A stretch of DNA of 26,682 nt from Lachnospiraceae bacterium UBA5895 (lineage in GTDB: Bacteria > Bacillota > Clostridia > Lachnospirales > Lachnospiraceae), in the NCBI GenBank assembly GCA_002431915.1, contig DJEP01000028.1, forward strand, positions 9,041 to 35,722, written 5' to 3'. The notes under the pieces are model-generated. The model did no database searches. It saw only the letters and a program-made list of their open reading frames with translations, and was not told the origin of the DNA. The position numbers and the translations under genes are program-made. Shown here piece after piece: positions 15,145 through 22,794 of this stretch. Each line of letters begins with the position of its first letter. The first letter of the stretch is position 1.

Positions 15145-16035
15145 ATGGATCAGGCGGAACAGTTAAGGATCATTAAAGCAAATAAGCAGATACGACCTAC
15201 TGCAAGAGTCATTACCGTCACCTCCGGCAAGGGTGGTGTCGGAAAATCCAATATGTCCATCAATCTGGCAATTCAATTCCGTAAAATGGAGAAACGGGTG
15301 ATCATTCTGGATGCGGACTTCGGACTGGCGAACATTGAGATCATGTTCGGAGCGGTACCGAAGCACAATCTGTGTGATCTGGTCTATGAGGGCAGGAGCA
15401 TCAGTGACATCATTACCTGGGGACCCATGGAAGTAGGCTTTATCTCCGGTGGCTCGGGAATTGCCGGTATGTCGAATCTGGGGCGGGATGCCCTGACCTG
15501 TATCATACAGAATCTGGCGGAGTTAGATGCCGTGACAGATGTGATCATTGTGGATACCGGCGCAGGAATCTCAGACAGTGTGCTGGAATTTTTAGTGGCA
15601 AGTGGGGAAGTACTTCTGGTGACCACACCGGAACCGACATCTATCACAGACTCTTATTCATTACTGAAGGCTCTGTACAGACATCCGAGGTTTGAGGAAG
15701 ACTATACCAAGGTCAAGATGGTAGCCAACCGGGTGGATAATGTGAAGGAAGGACAGGTATTGTTCGAAAAGCTGAATGCGGTAGTCACCAGATACCTGAA
15801 GACTCCTATGGAATACCTGGGATGTGTACCGCAGGATGCCCAGGTCGTGCAGGCAGTGATGCAGCAGGTACCGGTATCCATACAGAACCCCGGGGCGAAA
15901 TCCAGTCAGGCATATGAACGGATCGCACAGAGACTGTGCGACAAGACCCAGGAGGAACAGCCCAGACGCGGAATGGCAGCTTTTTTCTCACACATTATAG
16001 GAACCAGGAACGGAGCTGCAAAACAATCCAGATAA
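15145..16035 (+). CDS. flhG: Flagellar number regulator FlhG (YlxH), MinD-type ATPase
   Basis: FlhG is a membrane-cycling ATPase that limits flagellar number and stimulates FlhF. Residues 2-8 read DQAEQLR, exactly the DQAxxLR activator motif known to stimulate the FlhF GTPase. The deviant Walker A SGKGGVGKSN is at 27-36, followed by MinD-type motifs IILDADFGLANIEIMFG and VIIVDTGAGISDSVLEFLVA. The C-terminal end (RRGMAAFFSHIIG) looks like an amphipathic membrane-targeting helix. Length is 296. It is followed directly by the PilZ gene. Confidence 0.94.
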   Translation: MDQAEQLRIIKANKQIRPTARVITVTSGKGGVGKSNMSINLAIQFRKMEKRVIILDADFGLANIEIMFGAVPKHNLCDLVYEGRSISDIITWGPMEVGFISGGSGIAGMSNLGRDALTCIIQNLAELDAVTDVIIVDTGAGISDSVLEFLVASGEVLLVTTPEPTSITDSYSLLKALYRHPRFEEDYTKVKMVANRVDNVKEGQVLFEKLNAVVTRYLKTPMEYLGCVPQDAQVVQAVMQQVPVSIQNPGAKSSQAYERIAQRLCDKTQEEQPRRGMAAFFSHIIGTRNGAAKQSR

Positions 16036-16050
16036 GTGAGGTACAAAAAT

Positions 16051-16785
16051 ATGTTGTCCAGATTTGTGGAAGAAGGATCCAAAGTAGAACTCCGTGCGCT
16101 GGAACGCGGACTGGGTGAAAAAGGTGCGGAAAATACGGCAAAGACATATCAGAGCCGTGTACTGCAGATCCTTTCGGAGGACACCCTGGAGATCTCCATG
16201 CCCATGGAACAGACCAAACTGATCCTTCTGCCGGTGGAGAGCGAATACGATATGGTGTTTTTTGAGGAGAACAGTCTGTATCAGTGTTTTGCCAAAATAG
16301 TGGACCGTTATAAGAGCAACAACGTCTACGTGCTGGTAATGGAGCTGACCAGCAATCTCAGAAAATATCAGCGAAGAGAATATTACCGTTTCAGTTGTGC
16401 CCTGGACATGTGCGCAAGAAACCTGGAGGAGGAAGAGATCGAGGCACTGGAGAAAAATTCTCCCTACAAACTGCAGCCCGGACTTCCCTTGAAGCACAGT
16501 GTGATCGTAGATATCAGCGGAGGGGGCTTACGATTCATGTCATCCCAAAGATACGAACCCGACAGCCTGATCCTGTGCAGTTATCATCTGCTCACGAAGG
16601 ACGGGGAGCGGAAAAAATACGATGTGGTAGGCAAGGTGCTGGCGGTACGGGAGCTGGAGAACAGAAGGGGAATCTTTGAACACAGAGTCCAGTACTACAA
16701 TCTGGATGTGAATACCCGGGAAGAGATCATACGTTTTATATTCGAAGAAGAGCGTAAGAGCCGCAAAAAGGAGAGAATGAACTGA
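16051..16785 (+). CDS. PilZ-domain (YcgR-like) c-di-GMP flagellar brake protein
   Basis: A 244-residue protein with two parts: an N-terminal YcgR-N-like beta domain (about 5-100) and a PilZ domain (about 105-235). The c-di-GMP-binding motifs are intact: RREYYR (R109-xxx-R113) and DISGGG (154-159). I chose ATG 16051, because GTGAGGT at 16036-16042 is a good ribosome binding site for it; the alternative GTG 16036 touches the flhG stop and has none. It ends in TGATG overlap with cheB. In E. coli and B. subtilis (YcgR/DgrA) such proteins slow the motor when c-di-GMP is high; that role here is inference. The call of family is firm. Confidence 0.88.
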   Translation: MLSRFVEEGSKVELRALERGLGEKGAENTAKTYQSRVLQILSEDTLEISMPMEQTKLILLPVESEYDMVFFEENSLYQCFAKIVDRYKSNNVYVLVMELTSNLRKYQRREYYRFSCALDMCARNLEEEEIEALEKNSPYKLQPGLPLKHSVIVDISGGGLRFMSSQRYEPDSLILCSYHLLTKDGERKKYDVVGKVLAVRELENRRGIFEHRVQYYNLDVNTREEIIRFIFEEERKSRKKERMN

Positions 16786-17867
16786 TGCCAAAAAAAATAC
16801 TGCTTGTAGATGACTCTGCACTCATGAGAAGAGTGCTGTGTGATATAATAGATTCAGACATAAGATTCCAGGTGGTTGACAGGGCAAAAGACGGATTGGA
16901 AGCCTTTGACCTGCTGAGCAGAAACAGCTACGATGCTGTAGTCCTGGATGTAAATATGCCGCGAATGAACGGATTGCAGTTGCTGCAGGAATTGCGGAAA
17001 TACAAGATCCCGGCAAGGGTGATGATGGCGAGTACCGATACGATGGAAGGTGCCAGAACCACACTGGATGCTCTGGAACTGGGAGCACTGGATTTTGTAC
17101 ATAAGCCGGACAGTGCAGTGGACTGCCGGGGCGAGAATTTCCGAAGAGAATTCCTGCAAACACTGAATGTGGTAGCGAACAGTAAGCTGCCGGTATTTGC
17201 TGAGGAGGAGAAGCTCTCCGAAGAGAAGGACACCGTAAAAGAGATGATGAAGATCATCAATCATCATCCGGTCAGTGTGTTCGGCAGCAAGATCGTAGCC
17301 ATCGCAAGCTCCACGGGAGGTCCGAAGTCGCTTCAGTCCGTGATTCCCCTTTTGCCGGCGAACTTAGATGCACCGGTGTTAGTCGTGCAGCATATGCCGG
17401 TGGGATTTACAGCGTCCCTGGCAGAGAGACTGGACAATTTAAGCCAGCTTCATGTAAAGGAAGCAGCAGAGGGAGAAGAACTGAAAAAGGGATGGGTCTA
17501 CATCGCCATGGGCGGTAAGCACCTGAATGTCGTCACTTCTCCGGCGGGACGACATACCCTGCATTTGTCGGAGGAACCTTACAGAGAGGGTGTCAGACCC
17601 TGCGCCAATTATATGTATGAATCGCTGCAAAACAGCCGTTTCGATTCGGTGGTATGTGCCGTAATGACGGGTATGGGAGCAGACGGAACGGAAGGAATCG
17701 GCAGATTAAAGACTTCCAAGAAGACATATGTGATCGCCCAGGATCAGGATACCAGCGTAGTATTTGGAATGCCTAAAAGTATAATCCAGGCAGGGCTTGC
17801 CGATCAGGTAGTACCCTTGGATCAGATAGCCCAGGAGATCATACTTCACGTAGGAGTAAGCAAGTAA
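16785..17867 (+). CDS. cheB: Chemotaxis methylesterase/glutaminase CheB
   Basis: CheB removes methyl groups from chemoreceptors and is activated by CheA. The N-terminal receiver domain (1-125) has D9/D10, phosphoacceptor D55 (VVLDVNMPRMNG) and K107. The C-terminal esterase domain (about 168-355) has the catalytic triad S176 (ASSTGGPKSLQ), H203 (VVQHMPVGFTASLAERL) and D300 (MTGMGADGTEG). Length 360 is normal. Translation is coupled to the PilZ gene by TGATG. No cheR methyltransferase gene lies in this window. Confidence 0.97.
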   Translation: MPKKILLVDDSALMRRVLCDIIDSDIRFQVVDRAKDGLEAFDLLSRNSYDAVVLDVNMPRMNGLQLLQELRKYKIPARVMMASTDTMEGARTTLDALELGALDFVHKPDSAVDCRGENFRREFLQTLNVVANSKLPVFAEEEKLSEEKDTVKEMMKIINHHPVSVFGSKIVAIASSTGGPKSLQSVIPLLPANLDAPVLVVQHMPVGFTASLAERLDNLSQLHVKEAAEGEELKKGWVYIAMGGKHLNVVTSPAGRHTLHLSEEPYREGVRPCANYMYESLQNSRFDSVVCAVMTGMGADGTEGIGRLKTSKKTYVIAQDQDTSVVFGMPKSIIQAGLADQVVPLDQIAQEIILHVGVSK

Positions 17868-17875
17868 GCAATACA

Positions 17876-17889
17876 TGCCGCTTTCGGCA
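17876..17889 (+). other. Short hairpin in the cheB-cheA gap
   Basis: TGCCG (17876-17880) and CGGCA (17885-17889) form a perfect 5-bp stem with a CTTT tetraloop, 19 bases upstream of the cheA ribosome binding site. No U-tract follows, so termination is unlikely. It may affect cheA translation or mRNA decay, or be incidental. Confidence 0.25.
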
Positions 17890-17918
17890 ATACCGTGGCA
17901 GGCAGAATGGAGGAAGAG

Positions 17919-20018
17919 ATGGACGTAAGCCAATATCTTGAAATTTTTCTGGATGAAACAAATGAACATCTGCAGAACCTGAACACACAGATTCTGGAAC
18001 TGGAGTCAGACCCCGAGAACATGGACAATATCAATGAGATATTCCGTGCGGCGCATTCCCTGAAAGGAATGGCGGGAACCATGGGCTACAAGCGCATGCA
18101 GAACCTGACCCACGATATGGAGAATGTGTTCTCGGAAGTGCGCAACGGCAACATTAAAGTAAAGCCGGAGATGATCGATGTATTGTTCCAGTGCCTGGAT
18201 GCTCTGGAGGAATACAAGAATAATATTCAGGAGACCTCTGATGAGGGAACCAATGACAACGAGAATCTCATCAAAGCACTGAACGATATCTTAAACGACG
18301 GCAAGACCGAAGCCCCCGCAGCCAAGGAAGAAGCTCCCACACCTGCAGCACCTGCCGCAGAAGCCGGCGCAGAGGAAAATGAAAAGTGGAATGACATTGC
18401 CTTTGAAGACAGCCAGATTCGTGTGATCAAAGAAGCTATGAAGCAGGGCAAAAATGTATACGGAATCAACGTAGTGGTACAGGAGAGCTGCATCCTGAAG
18501 GCAGCAAGAGCTTTCCTGGTATTCAAGGCAGTGGAAGAAAAGGGTGAGATCATCGTATCCATGCCCAGTGCACAGGATGTGGAAGATGAGAAATTCGACA
18601 GAGATTTCACTCTGATCGTATTATCCGATTATTCCCTGGATGACATCATCAAGGCAGCCGAGAGCGTATCCGAGATCGCTCAGGTAACCGGTGCTGTTCT
18701 GGATCTGGCGAAGACAAAGAATTATCATCCCGAAGAAGAGACTCCCGAACCCGTGGAGAAGAAAAAGGAAGCAGTAGCAGAAGTCAAGGCAGAGCCTAAG
18801 AAAGAAGAGAAAAAGCCCGCAGCTGCAGCCAAGGCTCCGGAGAAGAAGCCCGCAAATAAGCCGGTAGTGAACCGTACCGTACGTGTGGATATTGAGAAAC
18901 TGGATTCCCTGATGAATCTGGTAAGTGAGCTGATCATTGCCAAGAACTCTCTGGTAGCTGCATCCAGCAGCGATCAGGGCAACAATTCCGCATTCAATGA
19001 GCAGATCGAATATCTGGAGAATGTTACCACGAACCTTCACGAATCCGTGATGAAGGTACGAATGGTACCTATTGAGAGCGTAGTTGTGAAGTTCCCAAGA
19101 ATGATCCGCGATCTGTCCAAGAAGCTGGATAAGAAAATGGAACTGTACATGACCGGTGAAGAGACAGAACTGGATCGTACCGTGGTGGATGAGATCGGAG
19201 ATCCTCTGATGCATCTGCTTCGTAACTCTGCCGATCACGGTCTGGAGTCCGCGGAAGTGCGTGCACAGCGCGGCAAGCCCGAGCAGGGATCCATTTTCCT
19301 GGATGCATATCAGGATGGTAACAACGTAGTTATCGAAGTGAGAGATGACGGTAACGGTATTGATGTAGAAGCTGTTAAGAATAAAGCCATCGAGCGTAAT
19401 CTGGTAACCACAGAGCAGGCAGCCAACATGTCGGAGAAGGATATTATCAATCTATTGTTCCAGCCCGGATTCTCTACTTCCGAGAAGGTAACCGATGTAT
19501 CCGGAAGAGGTGTGGGGCTGGATGTCGTGAAGTCCAAGATCGAATCCTTAAGCGGTGAAGTGGAAGTGAAGTCCAAGTGGGGCGAGGGAAGTACCTGGAC
19601 CATTCGTCTGCCTCTGACCCTTGCAATCATTCAGGCTCTGATGGTAGTCGTAGGCGGAGAAAAGTATGCGATCTCTCTGGGATCTATCCAGACGATCGAA
19701 GATATCTCCCCGAAGGACATCAAACTGGTAGAGAATAAAGAAGTCATCAACTTAAGAGGAACTGTAATCCCTCTGATCCGTCTGACAGAAGTACTGGATG
19801 TCGAGAGCACCAGATCCCCGGAGGACAACCTGATCGTTGTCATTGTCAAGAAGGGCGATAAAATGGCAGGTCTTGTCATCGACGAACTGATCGGACAGCA
19901 GGAGATCGTTATCAAGTCTCTTGGAAAATACATCAAACAGTGCAAATTCATCAGTGGTGCAACGATCCTCGGAGACGGTGAGGTAGCACTGATCCTGGAT
20001 GCCAATGCATTACTGTAA
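17919..20018 (+). CDS. cheA: Chemotaxis histidine kinase CheA
   Basis: CheA autophosphorylates in response to chemoreceptors and passes phosphate to CheY and CheB. Counting from ATG 17919, the Hpt domain (about 1-105) holds the phosphorylated H46 (FRAAHSLKGMAGTMGY). A P2 CheY-docking domain lies at about 160-265. Flexible Ala/Pro/Glu/Lys-rich linkers are at 130-155 and 270-317. The dimer domain is about 318-380. The kinase domain has N box DEIGDPLMHLLRNSADHGLE (424-443), G1 RDDGNGID and G2 GRGVGLD. The CheW-like P5 domain runs from about 565 to 699. The frame is open from 17895, but GGAGGA (17909-17914) favours ATG 17919 over ATG 17907. Length 699 is typical. Confidence 0.97.
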   Translation: MDVSQYLEIFLDETNEHLQNLNTQILELESDPENMDNINEIFRAAHSLKGMAGTMGYKRMQNLTHDMENVFSEVRNGNIKVKPEMIDVLFQCLDALEEYKNNIQETSDEGTNDNENLIKALNDILNDGKTEAPAAKEEAPTPAAPAAEAGAEENEKWNDIAFEDSQIRVIKEAMKQGKNVYGINVVVQESCILKAARAFLVFKAVEEKGEIIVSMPSAQDVEDEKFDRDFTLIVLSDYSLDDIIKAAESVSEIAQVTGAVLDLAKTKNYHPEEETPEPVEKKKEAVAEVKAEPKKEEKKPAAAAKAPEKKPANKPVVNRTVRVDIEKLDSLMNLVSELIIAKNSLVAASSSDQGNNSAFNEQIEYLENVTTNLHESVMKVRMVPIESVVVKFPRMIRDLSKKLDKKMELYMTGEETELDRTVVDEIGDPLMHLLRNSADHGLESAEVRAQRGKPEQGSIFLDAYQDGNNVVIEVRDDGNGIDVEAVKNKAIERNLVTTEQAANMSEKDIINLLFQPGFSTSEKVTDVSGRGVGLDVVKSKIESLSGEVEVKSKWGEGSTWTIRLPLTLAIIQALMVVVGGEKYAISLGSIQTIEDISPKDIKLVENKEVINLRGTVIPLIRLTEVLDVESTRSPEDNLIVVIVKKGDKMAGLVIDELIGQQEIVIKSLGKYIKQCKFISGATILGDGEVALILDANALL

Positions 20019-20026
20019 GGAGGGAG

Positions 20027-20527
20027 ATGACAGCTATGGAAGAACTTAGCATGAGAGAAGAATTAAAGGCCGGAGATGAGCGTAAGGTTGAGGAGGAATT
20101 TTTCCAGTATATTGTGATCCGCCTCGGAGGCGAACAGTACGGCATTGATATCCGCTATATTGATAATATTGTAAGAATGCAGCACATTACCAGAGTTCCC
20201 AAGGTGCCTGTTTATCTGAAGGGAGTAATCAATCTCCGCGGAGAAGTATTACCAGTTATGAGCCTCCGGCTCAAAATGGGACTGGAGGCAGACGAGATGA
20301 CCCGTGCCACCAGAATCATTATTCTGAAGCAGGAGCAGCAGGGAAGCGTGGGAATCATTGTGGATGAAGTAAAGGAAGTGGTAACTCTCGGAAGCAGTGA
20401 AATCGAAAAAATGTCACAGAATACCGGCGAGAGCAGGAAGAGCTTCATCACAGGTGTCGGTAAACACAATGGGGAGCTGATCTCTTTACTGGATCTGAAT
20501 TCCATTACACTGGAGGAAAACGCATAA
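20027..20527 (+). CDS. cheW: Chemotaxis coupling protein CheW
   Basis: CheW links chemoreceptors to CheA. The 166-residue protein is a single CheW domain from about residue 23: FFQYIVIRLGGEQYGIDIRY, IDNIVRM, ITRVPKVPVYLKGVINLRGE, VLPVMSLRLKMGL. AGGAGG sits at 20018-20023; the ATG at 20027 is very close to it (3-base gap) and the ATG at 20036 (MEELSMRE) is somewhat far (12-base gap), so the start is undecided between these two. The first 20 residues are charged and outside the domain. It is placed between cheA and cheC. Confidence 0.95.
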   Translation: MTAMEELSMREELKAGDERKVEEEFFQYIVIRLGGEQYGIDIRYIDNIVRMQHITRVPKVPVYLKGVINLRGEVLPVMSLRLKMGLEADEMTRATRIIILKQEQQGSVGIIVDEVKEVVTLGSSEIEKMSQNTGESRKSFITGVGKHNGELISLLDLNSITLEENA

Positions 20528-20540
20528 AGGAGAGAGATCC

Positions 20541-21161
20541 ATGGGAGACCTGAGTTTAGAGAAAGTTTCGGAAACATATCTGGATGTTTTAAAAGAAATC
20601 GGCAACATCGGAGCGGGCAACGCTATGACAGCACTCTCCCAGATGCTGAACTGCAAGGTAGACATGAAGGTACCGCAGGTAAAGCTTTTGGATTTTAACG
20701 AAGTAGGAGCTCTGATGGGCGGAGAAGAGCAGGTAATGATCGGCGTATTCTTAGGAGTCGAAGGTGATATTACCGGCAGCATGATGTTTCTGGTAGAGCA
20801 GAACAGTGCAAAACATCTTCTCCATAAGATCCTGGGGGATATGGTACAGCAGGACGGATTTTCGGAGATCGAATTTTCCGCCATGCAGGAGATCGGCAAC
20901 ATTATCACCGGAGCCTATCTGAATTCCCTGTCCATGCTGACGAATCTGACGATCATCCCAACGCCTCCGTCTCTGACCCTGGATATGGCAGGTGCGATCT
21001 TAAGCGTGCCCGCCATCGAATTCGGGATATTGGGAGACAAGATTTTACTGATTCAGTCACAGTTCTATGATGAGGTAGAGATCGACGGTTATTTCATTCT
21101 GGTTCCTGATATTGAATCCTATCCCAAGATCCTGTCATCTTTGGGAATACCGGTGGAATAA
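20541..21161 (+). CDS. cheC: CheY-P phosphatase CheC
   Basis: CheC dephosphorylates CheY-P and regulates CheD. The 206-residue protein has both pseudo-symmetric active sites: D15/E19/N22 (DVLKEIGNIGAGNAMTALSQ) with P45, and S113/E117/N120 (SAMQEIGNIITGAYLNSLS) with P142. No FliN domain is present, which separates it from FliY. AAGGAGA precedes the ATG at 20541. cheD follows after 30 bases; CheC and CheD form a complex in B. subtilis and Thermotoga. Confidence 0.96.
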   Translation: MGDLSLEKVSETYLDVLKEIGNIGAGNAMTALSQMLNCKVDMKVPQVKLLDFNEVGALMGGEEQVMIGVFLGVEGDITGSMMFLVEQNSAKHLLHKILGDMVQQDGFSEIEFSAMQEIGNIITGAYLNSLSMLTNLTIIPTPPSLTLDMAGAILSVPAIEFGILGDKILLIQSQFYDEVEIDGYFILVPDIESYPKILSSLGIPVE

Positions 21162-21191
21162 GGAAGTCGGAAGCAGAAGAAGGGGAGCAGA

Positions 21192-21680
21192 ATGAGCGAG
21201 ATAATTAAAGTAGGAATGGCGGATCTGAAGACCTGCGTAAGCCCCGACGGAGTGACTACTTTGGGACTGGGATCCTGCGTGGGAATAGCGATTCGCGATC
21301 CGGTGACGAAAATAGGCGGTCTGGCACATATTATGCTGCCGGACAGCACTACGATCCGCAACAGTAACCAGAATATCGCAAAATTTGCAGATACGGGAAT
21401 TGATGAACTGGTCAGACAGATGGAGAAACTCGGCGCGAGAAAGGCAAGAATGGTTGCCAAGATCGCCGGCGGAGCCACCATGTTCACCTTCCAGGGACGC
21501 AACGATATGATGCAGGTGGGGGAACGCAATGTGGAAGCGGTCAAGAAAAAGCTGAAAGAGATCAGCATCCCCATTCTTGCGGAAGATACAGGTAAAAACT
21601 ACGGAAGAACCGTAACTTTCTATCCGGAGACCGGAGAATTCCATATCCGTGCTGTGGGAAGAGATGAATCGGTGATCTGA
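21192..21680 (+). CDS. cheD: Chemoreceptor glutamine deamidase CheD
   Basis: CheD deamidates receptor glutamines and partners with CheC in adaptation. The catalytic residues of the family are present: T23, C29 (TTLGLGSCVGIAIRD) and H46 (GGLAHIMLPDS). KIAGGATMF, about residue 91, is another family motif. Length 162 is normal. AGAAGGGGAGC precedes the ATG at 21192. Confidence 0.96.
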   Translation: MSEIIKVGMADLKTCVSPDGVTTLGLGSCVGIAIRDPVTKIGGLAHIMLPDSTTIRNSNQNIAKFADTGIDELVRQMEKLGARKARMVAKIAGGATMFTFQGRNDMMQVGERNVEAVKKKLKEISIPILAEDTGKNYGRTVTFYPETGEFHIRAVGRDESVI

Positions 21681-21704
21681 CAGAGTTTGTATAGGAAGAA
21701 GATT

Positions 21705-21986
21705 ATGAACAGAAAGAACATGCCATTGCTTCTGATGCTGATTGCGGGTGCATGCACCTGCATCGTTACATTGGTAAGATCATACTCGGTGTTAGCAAGT
21801 CTGGTGGCACTTTTTGCGGTGATGCTTTTGTTCTATTGTCTGGGAAGTGTGATTCGTCTGCTGCTGGATCGATTTGACAGACAGAACGAGGAGAAGGCAA
21901 AACAAGAGCAGGAAGAGAAGGCGGAAGAAGCAGCTGCGACGGAAGAAGACGCAGGGCAGAAGGGTGTAAGCGAATCGAATGGATGA
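21705..21986 (+). CDS. Small two-helix membrane protein between cheD and sigD
   Basis: I do not recognise a named family. From ATG 21705 (preceded by AGGAAGAAG) the protein has 93 residues; a TTG at 21687 would extend it by six. It has a basic start (MNRKNM), a first hydrophobic helix (about 6-23), a short turn with Arg/Ser, a second helix (about 27-46), a basic segment (RLLLDRFDRQ) and a very acidic/Glu-Ala-rich cytoplasmic tail (about 57-85). Both ends should face the cytoplasm. It overlaps the sigD start by 8 bases, so it is co-translated with the sigma factor. B. subtilis has no gene at this position. A role in SigD control or in the basal body is possible but unsupported. Confidence 0.8.
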   Translation: MNRKNMPLLLMLIAGACTCIVTLVRSYSVLASLVALFAVMLLFYCLGSVIRLLLDRFDRQNEEKAKQEQEEKAEEAAATEEDAGQKGVSESNG

Positions 21987-22743
21987 AACCGGTAAGAAGA
22001 GGTTATTAGAAGAATATGCTGCTAATAAGCGACCGGAGACCAGGGAACAGCTGATACTGGAATATGCTCCGCTTGTGAAAGTGGTAGCCGGAAGACTGAG
22101 CATGTACCTGGGATACAATGTGGATTATGAAGATCTGGTAAGCTACGGTATCTTCGGATTGATCGATGCCATCGACAAGTTCGATTGCATGAAAGAAGTG
22201 AAGTTCGAGACCTATGCCAGTCTGCGCATCCGGGGAGCGATTCTTGACCAGATCCGTAAAATGGACTGGATTCCCCGTACGATCAGACAGCGGCAGAAAA
22301 AAATCGATGCTGTCATCAAGGAAGTGGAGCAGACCACCGGACGCACTGCGACGGATGAAGACATTGCACAGGGGCTGGGAATATCCTCCGAGGAATACCT
22401 GGACTGGCAGTCCCAGATGAAAGTTACGGGACTGGTATCCTTAAATGAGTACATGGAGCAGGGAAGCGATGTCTCCCAGGATTACAGCAGGCATACGACG
22501 GCGCAATTTGACAGCCCGGAAGAGAGCATAGAAAAAAAAGAACTGACCAAAGTACTGGGAGAAGCACTGGAGCTTCTGACAGAAAAAGAGAAAAAAGTAG
22601 TTATGTTATATTATTATGAGGATCTTACGCTGAAAGAGATCAGTAATATTCTGGAAGTGTCGGAATCCCGGGTATCACAGTTGCATACCCGTGCTTTACA
22701 GAAGATGAAGACCAAAATGGGAAACTACATGGGACTTTTATAG
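21979..22743 (+). CDS. sigD: Flagellar sigma factor SigD (sigma-28/FliA)
   Basis: A 254-residue group 3 sigma factor that directs RNA polymerase to late flagellar and chemotaxis genes. Region 2: LILEYAPLVKVVAGRLSMYL, YNVDYEDLVSYGIFGLIDAI, KFETYASLRIRGAILDQIRK, MDWIPR. Region 3: residues about 115-150. Region 4: about 195-252, with LTEKEKKVVMLYYYEDLTLK and the helix-turn-helix ISNILEVSESRVSQLHTRAL. It starts inside the end of the preceding gene with an AGAAGGGTG site. Being encoded in the fla/che operon means its level follows operon transcription, as in B. subtilis. No anti-sigma FlgM is seen here. Confidence 0.96.
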   Translation: MDETGKKRLLEEYAANKRPETREQLILEYAPLVKVVAGRLSMYLGYNVDYEDLVSYGIFGLIDAIDKFDCMKEVKFETYASLRIRGAILDQIRKMDWIPRTIRQRQKKIDAVIKEVEQTTGRTATDEDIAQGLGISSEEYLDWQSQMKVTGLVSLNEYMEQGSDVSQDYSRHTTAQFDSPEESIEKKELTKVLGEALELLTEKEKKVVMLYYYEDLTLKEISNILEVSESRVSQLHTRALQKMKTKMGNYMGLL

Positions 22744-22794
22744 AACTTTGTTGACCTGCGCGGGATGCAGGATGGGAAGGCAGAGGAAAGGCGT

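Noticed and set aside
18621..19238. Minus-strand open frame across cheA
   Set aside because: Antisense to the P2 and dimer domains of cheA; no start signal and no domain.
22744..22794. Possible flagellar sigma promoter or terminator after sigD
   Set aside because: No TAAA/GCCGATAA pair and no hairpin with a U-tract is visible; the gap fits simple operon continuation.
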